Assembly: GCF_014084045.1 (NCBI RefSeq) | Contig: NZ_CP043732.1 | Location: 2,914,001 to 2,978,000, forward strand | Length of the DNA stretch: 64,000 nt | Reading direction: 5' to 3' | From: Microbacterium esteraromaticum | GTDB taxonomy: Bacteria; Actinomycetota; Actinomycetes; Actinomycetales; Microbacteriaceae | Shown: positions 9,730 to 21,319 of the stretch, piece after piece | Layout of the letters: every line of letters starts with the position of its first letter | Position numbering within the stretch: position 1 is the first letter of the stretch | The notes under the pieces: generated by a model | Told to the model about the DNA's origin: nothing | The model's input: only the letters and a program-made list of their open reading frames with translations | The model's database searches: none | Made by a program: the position numbers and the translations under genes

Positions 9730-9984
9730 TCACTCAGCGTGACGGATGCGCAGCTTGTCCTCGTTGATCTCGTGCAGGGCGATCGTGAGGGGCTTGTCCT
9801 CGACCGACGAGTCGACCAGCGGACCGACGTTGTCGAAGAGGTTGCCCTCGTGCAGGTCGGAGTAGTAGTCGTTGATCTGGCGGGCGCGCTTGGACGCGTA
9901 GATCACGAGCTCGTACTTCGACTCGACGCGCTCGAGCAGGTTGTCGATGGGCGGGTCGATGATGCCGTTGTTGTGTCCGGCCAT
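9730..9984 (-). CDS. rpoZ: RNA polymerase omega subunit
   Basis: The 84-residue omega subunit helps assemble RNA polymerase by clasping beta prime. The conserved core [20 protein letters not shown], residues 18-37, is typical, and the acidic tail ending in RHAE is usual for Microbacteriaceae. It follows gmk on the minus strand with 61 bases between, and has an AGGAGG-like site before the ATG. A TAGAAT hexamer at 10069-10074, inside the end of gmk, could serve as a separate promoter. Confidence 0.96.
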   Translation of the reverse strand: MAGHNNGIIDPPIDNLLERVESKYELVIYASKRARQINDYYSDLHEGNLFDNVGPLVDSSVEDKPLTIALHEINEDKLRIRHAE

Positions 9985-10045
9985 TGTGGACCTCCTGGTC
10001 AGGCGACGGTGTCGTCGGAGAGCGATGGATGAGAGCGCACGCGGA

Positions 10046-10954
10046 TCAGCGCGCAGAGTCTGACGACAATTCTACGACCTCTTCGGCGGCCGTGGCGACG
10101 TCGGCGTTCACGACGAGGTAATCGAACTCGTTCTGGGCCGCGAGCTCCACCCGTGCGGTGCGCAGCCGGCGGGTGCGCTCTTCGGCGTCCTCGGTGCCGC
10201 GGCCGACGAGCCGGTGCACCAGCTCGTCCCAGCTCGGCGGAAGCAGGAAGACGAGCGATGCCGTCGGCTCGGCCGCTCTGACCTGCCTGGCGCCCTGCAG
10301 GTCGATCTCGAGCAGTACGGTCCTTCCCTCGGCCAGTGCCGCATCGACGGGTCCACGGGGTGTGCCGTAGCGGTGCTTGTTGTGCACGACCGCGTACTCG
10401 AGCAGCTGCCTCTCTGCGATGAGCCGGTCGAACTCGGCGTCGTCGACGAAGTAGTAGTGCACGCCGTCGACCTCGCCCGGCCTCGGCGCGCGCGTTGTCG
10501 CCGAGACCGAGAGATGGATCTCGGGGTGGGTCTCGCGGATGTGCGCAGCGACCGTGCCCTTTCCGACGGCAGTGGGCCCGGCGAGCACGAGCAGACGGCT
10601 GCGGGCGGGGCGCGGGCGGTGCGGCGGGAAGCGCTCGTCGAGCCAGGCGTTCAGCGCGACGCGCTGACGCACGCCCAGCCCGCCGAGCCGCTTGACCGGT
10701 GCGATGTGCAGCTCCTCGAGCACGCGATCCCGCTTGCCGGCGCCGATGGCGGGCAGCGCCATGAGGAAGTCGGTGACACGCATGGTCGCGGCGTCGGACT
10801 CGGCGTCCTCCGTTGCGCGGCGCAGCACCTCCTGCGGGGAGACGACCCTCATGCCGAGGTCGCGCTTGAGCGCGGCTCGAGCACGTCGGCGCTCAAGGGC
10901 GCGGCGCGAGGCTGCGATCCGATCGACGTCGGGGACGGCAGGACGTTCAGCCAC
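10046..10954 (-). CDS. gmk: Guanylate kinase fused to an actinobacterial integration host factor domain
   Basis: Residues 1 to about 105 match actinobacterial IHF (mIHF), with the helix-two-turn-helix region around [19 protein letters not shown] and a conserved arginine-rich tail. Residues 119-302 are guanylate kinase, with the P-loop GPTAVGKG at 126-133 and the GMP-binding stretch [20 protein letters not shown]. In mycobacteria these are two adjacent genes (mihF, gmk); here they are one frame. The start is GTG at 10954, preceded by a perfect AGGAGG six bases away and overlapping pyrF by eight bases. Gmk converts GMP to GDP; the fused DNA-binding domain suggests a second, nucleoid role (inference). 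Confidence 0.93.
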   Translation of the reverse strand: MAERPAVPDVDRIAASRRALERRRARAALKRDLGMRVVSPQEVLRRATEDAESDAATMRVTDFLMALPAIGAGKRDRVLEELHIAPVKRLGGLGVRQRVALNAWLDERFPPHRPRPARSRLLVLAGPTAVGKGTVAAHIRETHPEIHLSVSATTRAPRPGEVDGVHYYFVDDAEFDRLIAERQLLEYAVVHNKHRYGTPRGPVDAALAEGRTVLLEIDLQGARQVRAAEPTASLVFLLPPSWDELVHRLVGRGTEDAEERTRRLRTARVELAAQNEFDYLVVNADVATAAEEVVELSSDSAR

Positions 10955-11806
10955 GGAGGACCTCCTGATAGCGCGCATTCCGGGTGCTGATCATCTCGGC
11001 TACTCCGGCAGCGCCGGCTCCGAGGATGCTGCGGCTCTCGCTCGCCAGCACGTTGCCCGCGACCGCGCCGAAGCGAGCCGGAAGGTCATCCGCCGTCGCG
11101 CCCTGGGCCCCGAAGCCCGGTGCGAGGATCGGCGTGTCGACGAGCAGCTCATCGTCCAGGCCGACAGCCGAGCGATCGACCGTCGCCCCGATCACCAGCC
11201 CGATCGGGCCGAGCCCGCCTGCGAACGCTGCGGAGTGATTGACCCATGTGACGTCGCGGGTGACCCGCGCGGCGACCGTCTGCTGATCCGCGGCAGCCAC
11301 ATCGACGGTCAGCGCGGTCTGCAGGGCGGCAGCCTCGGGGTTGCTCGTCGCGGCGAGGACGAACACGCCTTTGCCTGCCCGCACGGCCGTGGTGAGCGTC
11401 TCGCGCAGCGAGTCGGGCCCGAGGTACGGGCTGATGGTCACTGCATCCGCTTCGAGGGGCGAGCCGGGCTCCAGCCACGCAGACGCATAGCCGGCCATCG
11501 TCGATCCGATGTCGCCTCGCTTGGCATCGGCGAGCACGATCAGTCCGGCATCCCTGGCGGCCGACATGACCTCCTCCAGCGCGGCGAATCCGCGGGAGCC
11601 GAACCTCTCGAAGAACGCGACCTGCGGCTTCACGACCCCCGCTCGGCCCGCGGCCGCCTCGACGACGGCGAGCCCGAACGACCGCAGCCCGTCGGCGTCC
11701 TGAGCGAGGCCCCACTGATCGAGCAGGGCGGAGTGGGGATCGATGCCGACGCACAGCGGCCCGAAGCGGTCCATGGCCGTGCGAAGACGGGTGCCGAAGG
11801 AATCGC

Positions 11807-11810
<4 letters not shown>
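10947..11810 (-). CDS. pyrF: Orotidine 5'-phosphate decarboxylase
   Basis: PyrF decarboxylates OMP to UMP, the last step of de novo pyrimidine synthesis. The 287-residue sequence is the longer mycobacterial (type 2) form. The catalytic motif [12 protein letters not shown] has Asp95, Lys97 and Asp100. It is the last pyrimidine enzyme of the operon; its ATG overlaps the carB stop as ATGA and its own stop overlaps the gmk start. Confidence 0.96.
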
Positions 11811-15092
<3,282 letters not shown>

Positions 15093-15093
<1 letters not shown>

Positions 15094-16250
15094 CAGTTGG
15101 CGCCCTTCTTGTTCGCGACGACGAGTTCGCGGAATCTGCTGAACAGGTAGTGGGCGTCGTGCGGTCCGGCCGCCGCCTCCGGGTGGTACTGCACGGAGAA
15201 CGCCGGCAGATCGAGGGCACGGAGCCCCTCGACGACCCGGTCGTTGAGTCCGACGTGGCTGACCTCGACGCGGCCGTAGCCGTGCGGGCTGTCGAACTCG
15301 CCCTCGACGGGCGCCTCGACGGCGAAGCCGTGGTTGTGCGCGGTGATCTCGACCCGCCCGGTCGCCTTGTCGACCACGGGCTGGTTGATGCCGCGGTGTC
15401 CGAAGGTCAGCTTGTAGGTTCCGAGGCCGAGTGCGCGCCCGAACAGCTGGTTGCCGAAGCAGATCCCGAAGTACGGGATGCGCGCGTCGAGCACCTGGCG
15501 AAGCACCGCGACCTGCTGGTCGGATGCGGAGGGGTCGCCGGGGCCGTTGGAGTAGAACACGGCATCCGGCGAGACGGCCATCATGTCGTCGAAGGTGGCG
15601 GACTGAGGGAGCACGTGGACGTCGAACCCGAGTGCGGCGAGGTTGTCGAGCGTGGACTGCTTGACCCCCAGATCCAGGACCGCCACGTTGCCGATGCGCT
15701 CGGCGGCGGCGGGGATCACGACGGGCTCGGCGACCGAGACCGTCGCCGACAGGTTCTGGCCGGCCATCTCGGGCGCTGCCGTGACACGACGGAGCTGCTC
15801 GTCGGCGCTCAGCGCCGCGTCGGCTCCCGAGAAGATTCCGCCGCGCATGGAGCCCGTGTCGCGGATGCGGCGGGTGAGCGCACGGGTGTCGATCGCGCTG
15901 ATCCCGACGACACCGCCGCGCACCAGCGCGTCGTCAAGGGACTCCTCCGAGCGCCAGTTCGACACTCGGCGGGCGGGGTCGCGCACGATGTATCCGGCGA
16001 CCCAGATGCGCGACGACTCCTGATCCTCCCGGTTCATCCCGGTGTTGCCGATGTGCGGCGCGGTCTGCAGCACGATCTGCCCTGCATAGGACGGGTCGGT
16101 CAGCGTCTCCTGATAGCCGGACATTCCGGTGGCGAAGACGACTTCGCCGAGCGTGATGCCGCGGGCGCCGTATGCACGGCCCTCGAATCGGGTGCCGTCC
16201 TCGAGCACCAGGACGGCGGGCTCGATCGGGTTGCTGTTCGCTGAGGTCAA
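15093..16250 (-). CDS. carA: Carbamoyl-phosphate synthase small subunit (glutaminase)
   Basis: CarA hydrolyses glutamine and passes ammonia to CarB. The 385 residues comprise the N-terminal CPSase domain (1-150) and a class I glutamine amidotransferase. The nucleophilic cysteine is in [14 protein letters not shown], and the His/Glu pair is in [12 protein letters not shown]. The start is TTG at 16250, overlapping the stop of the PH-domain gene (TTGA) and preceded by GGAGAG at a good distance; no other start fits the family N terminus ([12 protein letters not shown]). Followed directly by carB. Confidence 0.95.
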
Positions 16251-16753
16251 GGGTTCTCTCCGTTCTCCGCCGCGGCGCAGAGGCGCTCGAGCTGCGGAAG
16301 GATGTCTGCGGGCCCGCCGGAGGCGAGCCGGATGTACGAGTCGACGTGGATGCCGTCGGCGACCCGCCAGACCAGGCGGATCAGACCGTCGCGTTCCACG
16401 ACGCGGTCGATGGCGACGGTGGCGCGGTCTGCGGTGAGCAGCCGGGTCGATGCGAGGAACACGGTCGGTGCGCCGTCGAGGCTGAGGGCGACGCCGCGGT
16501 CCGTGAGGACGAGCTCACCGCGCGCCCGATACGTGAGCGGGCTGATCGCGAGGCGCTCGAGGGGCTCATCGTGCTTGGTCGTGGCGACGTAGAGGATCTC
16601 GCTCCTGGCGGTCACATCCGCGTGCTCGGGCACTCCGAGCGGTGCGGTCAGACCGGCATCGCGTCGGAGTCGCCTGCGCCATGCGAGGAACATGGTGAGC
16701 AGGATCAGCGCGGCGACGAGGCCCATGATCAGGCCGGCGACCTCACGAGTCAC
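16247..16753 (-). CDS. Membrane-anchored PH-like domain protein of the pyrimidine operon
   Basis: The 168-residue protein has one N-terminal membrane segment (about residues 5-25) followed by a basic stretch and a cytoplasmic domain resembling the bacterial PH-like (bPH) family, with ILYVATT and the [13 protein letters not shown] strand pattern. It sits between pyrC and carA, a position conserved in actinobacteria, where it is annotated as a PH-like domain or 'transporter' protein without known function. The GTG start at 16753 overlaps the pyrC stop (GTGA); the longer frame upstream is inside pyrC. Confidence 0.8.
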   Translation of the reverse strand: MTREVAGLIMGLVAALILLTMFLAWRRRLRRDAGLTAPLGVPEHADVTARSEILYVATTKHDEPLERLAISPLTYRARGELVLTDRGVALSLDGAPTVFLASTRLLTADRATVAIDRVVERDGLIRLVWRVADGIHVDSYIRLASGGPADILPQLERLCAAAENGENP

Positions 16754-18051
16754 TCGCCCAGCTCCTCGACGAGCATGCCCCCGTCGACCGTCACGACACC
16801 GCCGTGGATCGTCCACTGCACGCGTCCGGGCAGCTCGCGACCGATGTACGGCGAGTTGTGGCTGCGTCCGTGCAGATCGGCTTCGGTGAACACCCCGGGA
16901 ACGCTCGGGTCGTACAGCGTCACATGCGCGGGGCGTCCGACCTCGAGCGCGCCGAATCCGTCGAGTCGGCCGATGCGTGCCGGCGCGGCGCTCATCACCC
17001 GCGCGACATCGGACCAGGCGAGCTGCCCCGTCTCGACCATCGCCTGGTGCACGACGCGCAGCGCGCTCTCGAGCCCGACCATGCCGTTGGCCGCGGCCTG
17101 CCACTCGCAGGCCTTGTTCTCTGCGGGGTGCGGGGCGTGGTCGGTGGCCACGATGTCGATGGTGCCGTCGGCCAGGCCCTCGCGCACGGCCATGACGTCT
17201 TCCGCAGTGCGCAGGGGCGGGTTGACCTTGTAGCGCGCGTCGTAGTCGCGCACGAGGTCGTCGGTGAGCAGCAGGTGGTGCGGCGTGACCTCGGCCGTGA
17301 CCTGGATGCCTCGCTTCTTCGCCCACCTGATGATGTCGACCGAACCGGCCGTCGACAGATGGCAGACGTGCAGGCGCGATCCGACGTGCTCGGCGAGCAG
17401 CACATCGCGGGCGATGATCGACTCCTCCGCGACCGCGGGCCAGCCGGCGAGGCCGAGTTCGGCCGACACGACACCCTCGTTCATCTGCGCGCCTTCGGTG
17501 AGGCGGGGATCCTGCGCGTGCTGGGCGATGACGCCGTCGAACGACTTCACATACTCCAGTGCGCGCCGCATGATCAGCGGGTCCCAGACGCAGAAGCCGT
17601 CGTCGCTGAACACGCGCACCCGCGCTCGCGACCCGGCCATGGCGCCAAGCTCCGCGAGGCGCTCCCCCTTCTGCCCGACGGTGACCGCGCCGATCGGCTG
17701 CACAGTGGCGTATCCGGCGGCTTCGCCGAGGGCGAGCTCCTGCTCCACGACGCCTGCGGTGTCGGCGACGGGCTGCGTGTTCGGCATCGCGAACACGGCG
17801 GTGAACCCTCCGGCGGCGGCGGCGCGGGTGCCGGTGAGGACCGTCTCAGATGCTTCGAAGCCCGGCTCGCGCAGGTGGGTGTGCAGATCGACGAGACCGG
17901 GGAGGGCGACCAGGCCTGCAGCGTCGATGACGCGCGCGCCGGATCGCGCGAGGCCTGAGCCGATCTCCGCGATGACACCGTTCTCGATCACGATGTCGGC
18001 GCTGTCGCGCCCGAGCAGCTGGACGCCTGCGATGACGAGGGTCTGGCTCAC
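16750..18051 (-). CDS. pyrC: Dihydroorotase
   Basis: PyrC cyclises carbamoyl aspartate to dihydroorotate. The 433-residue amidohydrolase is the class I type. Metal ligands are visible in VDLHTHLREPG (HxH), HVCHLSTAG and VTPHHLLLTDD, and the catalytic aspartate in ATDHAPHP. It starts with GTG at 18051, two bases after the pyrB stop, with GGGGAAG upstream. It is the third gene of the pyrR-pyrB-pyrC operon. Confidence 0.96.
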   Translation of the reverse strand: MSQTLVIAGVQLLGRDSADIVIENGVIAEIGSGLARSGARVIDAAGLVALPGLVDLHTHLREPGFEASETVLTGTRAAAAGGFTAVFAMPNTQPVADTAGVVEQELALGEAAGYATVQPIGAVTVGQKGERLAELGAMAGSRARVRVFSDDGFCVWDPLIMRRALEYVKSFDGVIAQHAQDPRLTEGAQMNEGVVSAELGLAGWPAVAEESIIARDVLLAEHVGSRLHVCHLSTAGSVDIIRWAKKRGIQVTAEVTPHHLLLTDDLVRDYDARYKVNPPLRTAEDVMAVREGLADGTIDIVATDHAPHPAENKACEWQAAANGMVGLESALRVVHQAMVETGQLAWSDVARVMSAAPARIGRLDGFGALEVGRPAHVTLYDPSVPGVFTEADLHGRSHNSPYIGRELPGRVQWTIHGGVVTVDGGMLVEELGE

Positions 18052-18052
18052 T

Positions 18053-19012
18053 TCACTTCCCCTCTTCGTCGTTGCGCTCGCCTGCCAGCAGCAGATAGAG
18101 CACGGCCATGCGCACCGAGACCCCGTTGGTGACTTGCTCCAGGACTGTGGAGCGCGGGGAGTCGGCTGCTTCGGATGAGATCTCGAGCCCGCGGTTCATC
18201 GGCCCCGGGTGCATCACGATGCTATCGTCCGGCAGGGTCGCCGAGCGGACGGCGTCCAGACCCCATAGCCGGGAATACTCCCGCTCAGTGGGGAAATACG
18301 CGGCGTGCATGCGCTCGGCCTGAATACGCAGCATCATGACGGCGTCCGGTCCCTCGGCGAGGGCGGCATCGAGGTCGTAGAGCACGCGCACCGGCCACTG
18401 GGTGACGTTCTGGGGCACGAGCGTGGGCGGAGTCACGAGTGTGACGTCTGCACCGAGCAGCGAGAGCAGCCACACGTTCGAGCGGGCGACCCGCGAGTGC
18501 AGAACGTCGCCGACGATGACGACGCGAAGCCCGGAGAGATCGTGTCCGCGGCTGTCCTGGCCGTAGCGGCGCTTGCGGATCGTGAACGCATCGAGCAGAG
18601 CCTGAGTGGGATGCTCGTGCGTGCCGTCGCCCGCATTGACGACGCCGGCCGAGATCCAGCCGCTGGTCGCGAGGGTGCGAGGTGCACCGGATGCCGAATG
18701 GCGCACGACCACGGCGTCCGCCCCCATCGCCTGCAGCGTCTGGGCTGTGTCCTTCAGGCTCTCGCCCTTCGAGACGCTGGAGCCCTTGGCGGCGAAGTTG
18801 ATCACGTCGGCGGAGAGGCGCTTCGCGGCCGCCTCGAACGAGATGCGCGTGCGGGTGGAGTCCTCGAAGAAGAGGTTCACCACGGTCTTGCCGAGCAGCG
18901 TGGGGAGCTTCTTGACCTCGCGCGACTGCGTGTCGGCCATGTCCTCGGCGACGTCGAGGATGCGCAGCGCCTGCTCGCGGTCGAGCGTGCGGGTGTCGAG
19001 CAGGTGCCTCAT
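18053..19012 (-). CDS. pyrB: Aspartate carbamoyltransferase catalytic subunit
   Basis: PyrB condenses carbamoyl phosphate with aspartate. The 319-residue catalytic chain has the carbamoyl-phosphate motif STRTRISFE, the [12 protein letters not shown] loop with catalytic His/Gln, and HPGPMNRG near the C terminus. No pyrI regulatory gene follows, as expected in actinobacteria, where control is by PyrR and UMP. The ATG overlaps the pyrR stop (ATGA). Confidence 0.97.
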   Translation of the reverse strand: MRHLLDTRTLDREQALRILDVAEDMADTQSREVKKLPTLLGKTVVNLFFEDSTRTRISFEAAAKRLSADVINFAAKGSSVSKGESLKDTAQTLQAMGADAVVVRHSASGAPRTLATSGWISAGVVNAGDGTHEHPTQALLDAFTIRKRRYGQDSRGHDLSGLRVVIVGDVLHSRVARSNVWLLSLLGADVTLVTPPTLVPQNVTQWPVRVLYDLDAALAEGPDAVMMLRIQAERMHAAYFPTEREYSRLWGLDAVRSATLPDDSIVMHPGPMNRGLEISSEAADSPRSTVLEQVTNGVSVRMAVLYLLLAGERNDEEGK

Positions 19013-19539
19013 GATTCGATCGTCACCTCGTCAGCGCCGTCGAGTTCGCGCAGGCGCACGTTGACGCGCTCCGCGCGTGATGAGGGGATGTTCTTCCCCA
19101 CGAAGTCGGGGCGGATGGGAAGCTCGCGGTGTCCGCGGTCTACGAGGATCGCGAGGCGCACCACAGAGGGGCGTCCGATCGACTGCAGGGCGTCGAGCGC
19201 GGCACGGATGCTGCGGCCCGAGAACAGCACGTCGTCGACGAGCACCACCGTCTTGCCGTCGATGCCTCCGGCGGGGATCTCGGTGCGCTTCGGTGCGCGC
19301 GTCGGATGCTTCGACAGGTCGTCGCGGAACAGCGTGATGTCGAGCGAGCCGACCGGGATCTCGGTCTCGGCGATGCCGGAGATGATCGGACCGAGCCGCT
19401 CGGCGAGCGTCACTCCCCTGGTCGGGATGCCGAGGAGCACCAGCCCGTCGGCGCCTCGGTTGGACTCGAGGATCTCATGGGCGATGCGCGTCAGAGCGCG
19501 CGTGATATCGGCTTCGTGCAGCACTGTTCGTGCAGTCAT
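19009..19539 (-). CDS. pyrR: Bifunctional pyr operon regulator / uracil phosphoribosyltransferase
   Basis: PyrR binds pyr leader RNA when UMP is high and also has weak UPRTase activity. The 176 residues carry the PRPP loop [17 protein letters not shown] (about 103-119) and the basic RNA-binding surface typical of the family ([20 protein letters not shown]). It is the first gene of the pyrimidine operon. Its ATG is preceded by GAAGGGAAG and, just upstream, by a sequence matching the PyrR binding loop (19557-19568), so it probably represses its own operon. Confidence 0.96.
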   Translation of the reverse strand: MTARTVLHEADITRALTRIAHEILESNRGADGLVLLGIPTRGVTLAERLGPIISGIAETEIPVGSLDITLFRDDLSKHPTRAPKRTEIPAGGIDGKTVVLVDDVLFSGRSIRAALDALQSIGRPSVVRLAILVDRGHRELPIRPDFVGKNIPSSRAERVNVRLRELDGADEVTIES

Positions 19540-19547
19540 CGGCCACT

Positions 19548-19577
19548 TCCCTTCTCCGCCTCTCTGGACGGGCTTAA
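19548..19577 (-). promoter_or_regulatory. Probable PyrR-binding RNA loop in the pyr leader
   Basis: On the minus strand the leader reads CCCGTCCAGAGAGGCGG shortly before the pyrR ribosome site. TCCAGAGAGGCG (19557-19568) closely matches the published PyrR binding-loop consensus (ARUCCNGNGAGGYU), and the flanks can pair as a hairpin (CC with GG around the loop, CCC with GGG outside). It overlaps or adjoins the AAGGGAAG ribosome site. In Mycobacterium smegmatis PyrR is known to act this way, by translational repression; the same mode here is inference. Confidence 0.75.
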
Positions 19578-19650
19578 AGGTTCGGTGATGTTCCCGAGTC
19601 TACCGATTCACCGCACGCCACGGTGGTATACCAGCGGGCGGGCGGTCACG

Positions 19651-21222
19651 TCAGGCGCCGAGGCGCAGTGCCTCATCGGTGACGGGGCAGCGCTCGGCGC
19701 GGATCGGGTGGCCCGTCGTCGTCAAGCACTTGCCGGTCGCGAGATCCCACTTCCAGTCGTGCATCGAGCAGGTCAGGACCCCGTCCTCGATCTTTCCGGT
19801 ACGAGTGAGGTCGGCCCGCAGGTGCGGGCACCGACGCTGCACGACCCAGTCGCCGATCTCGGCGTCCTCGGTCTGATCGGTCTGCTCCTGATACCAGTTC
19901 TCCACGTACTCGATCCGGTCGACGGAGAGGCACTTGAGGAAGGTCGTGAGGAACTCGTTGAACTTGCCGCTGCGCCCGACAGAGAACTGCATCGACAGAA
20001 AGATCGAGTTCGACCAGTCGATCTCATGGTCGCGGATGTTCGTCGACACGAGGTCTGCGGGGATCGTGTACCAGTAGATGCACTCCTCCCCTGCGTACTC
20101 GCGCACCTTCGCCTTCGGGAAGTCGACGACCATGTCGAGCTCGCCGATCCTGAAGCGCACGTTGCCTCCGACGCCGAGGCGGATCGTGCGCGACTTCTTC
20201 AGCAGCGGCTCCCACCACTCCTTGATGGCGGCGAGCATCTCGGCCGGCGGGATCACCTCTGCGCGGGTCGCCTCCTCGTCGATGATCTCCTGCTGACGCG
20301 ACGCCCGCTGCTCCTCGAGGTACTCCCACTTCTCGTCGAAGATGTGGTCGATCTCAGCCGGCGAGTACAGACTCTGCGAGACGGTCAGCTCGCCGTGGTT
20401 CAGCTCGACGACGGTGCCGGGGATGAAGAGGTGGCCGTCGTACTGGGGCGCCAGCTCCTTCATGTGCGCCAGGAACTCCTTCTGATCCGTGAAGATCGAG
20501 TCGTCGTCCCGGCCCTTGCCGTTGTATTTGAACAGCTCGTCGCGCAGGAACATCGGCGGGCCCGCCATCGGGAAGACGTGCGGGGCGTCGACCTTCTCGA
20601 TGTAGTACATGGCTCGCTTGTTCTGCGCGTCGCGCTTGAGCCCTGCGAACTTCTGCTTCGCGTCCTGGGGCAGGTCGTACACCATGGGCCACCAGATGGC
20701 GCCGGAGACCTGTGTGAAGTAGGCCTCGGGCTTGCCGAACGACAGCAGCGCCTCGAGGTCGAGGGGGTGCGAGTCGTTCTGATTGAGGATGGATGCCGTT
20801 CCGTCGTCGACGCTGAGGGACGAGTCGCCGATGGGGCCGTCGCTCGGCGCGCGCAGCGGCGTGATCATGATCTTCAGCTCGCCGCGCTCGATCACCTGAC
20901 CGGCGGGCGCATAGGTGATGTTGTTGTAGCCGAGTTTGCGGATGTCGACCTCGAGGTCGTCGGTGACGTACTCGGGCAGCAGCACCTCGATGTCCTTCGA
21001 GATGTACTTCTCGAGCAGCTTCGGGTCGAAGTGGTCACGGTGCCGGTGCGAGATGTACAGGAAGTCGGCCTCGCGACCGAGGCGCTCCCAGTCGAGACCG
21101 CGGTTGTCGGGGAACGGGAACCAGGATCCGTAGAACGAAGGACCGAGAACGGGGTCGCAGATGATGTTCCCGCCGACCGTCTCGATGAACATCCCGGCAT
21201 GGCCGAGTCCCGTGATCCGCAT
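19651..21222 (-). CDS. Metallo-beta-lactamase fold / Rieske [2Fe-2S] fusion protein
   Basis: The 523-residue protein has an N-terminal UlaG-like metallo-beta-lactamase domain (about 1-250) with the HRHRDH motif near residue 60, a long middle region, and a C-terminal Rieske domain (about 440-510) with cluster ligands in CPH and CSMH. No signal peptide or membrane segment is seen, so it is cytoplasmic. The same two domains occur, in a different order, in CMP-N-acetylneuraminate hydroxylase; an oxygenase role is inference and the substrate is unknown. GGAGAG precedes the ATG, and it stands alone between the SNF2 gene and the pyr operon with its own terminator-bounded promoter region. Confidence 0.8.
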   Translation of the reverse strand: MRITGLGHAGMFIETVGGNIICDPVLGPSFYGSWFPFPDNRGLDWERLGREADFLYISHRHRDHFDPKLLEKYISKDIEVLLPEYVTDDLEVDIRKLGYNNITYAPAGQVIERGELKIMITPLRAPSDGPIGDSSLSVDDGTASILNQNDSHPLDLEALLSFGKPEAYFTQVSGAIWWPMVYDLPQDAKQKFAGLKRDAQNKRAMYYIEKVDAPHVFPMAGPPMFLRDELFKYNGKGRDDDSIFTDQKEFLAHMKELAPQYDGHLFIPGTVVELNHGELTVSQSLYSPAEIDHIFDEKWEYLEEQRASRQQEIIDEEATRAEVIPPAEMLAAIKEWWEPLLKKSRTIRLGVGGNVRFRIGELDMVVDFPKAKVREYAGEECIYWYTIPADLVSTNIRDHEIDWSNSIFLSMQFSVGRSGKFNEFLTTFLKCLSVDRIEYVENWYQEQTDQTEDAEIGDWVVQRRCPHLRADLTRTGKIEDGVLTCSMHDWKWDLATGKCLTTTGHPIRAERCPVTDEALRLGA

Positions 21223-21249
21223 GTCTCTCCTCTGGCTTGGACAGCGTCG

Positions 21250-21255
21250 ATTCTA
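21250..21255 (-). promoter_or_regulatory. Possible -10 box of the MBL/Rieske gene
   Basis: The minus strand reads TCGATAGAATCGA, a TAGAAT hexamer 28 bases before the ATG and downstream of the SNF2 terminator hairpin. The same GATAGAATCG string precedes efp. No good -35 box is visible. Confidence 0.4.
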
Positions 21256-21270
21256 TCGAGCGCATGCTGT

Positions 21271-21293
21271 GCACGGCCGGTGACCGGCCGTGC
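21271..21293 (-). terminator. Hairpin after the SNF2 helicase gene
   Basis: Perfect 10-base arms GCACGGCCGG and CCGGCCGTGC enclose a three-base loop (TGA). It lies 27 bases beyond the helicase stop and just before the promoter region of the next gene. There is no T run. Confidence 0.65.
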
Positions 21294-21319
21294 TTAACCG
21301 GATCGCAGCGCGGTCGAGG

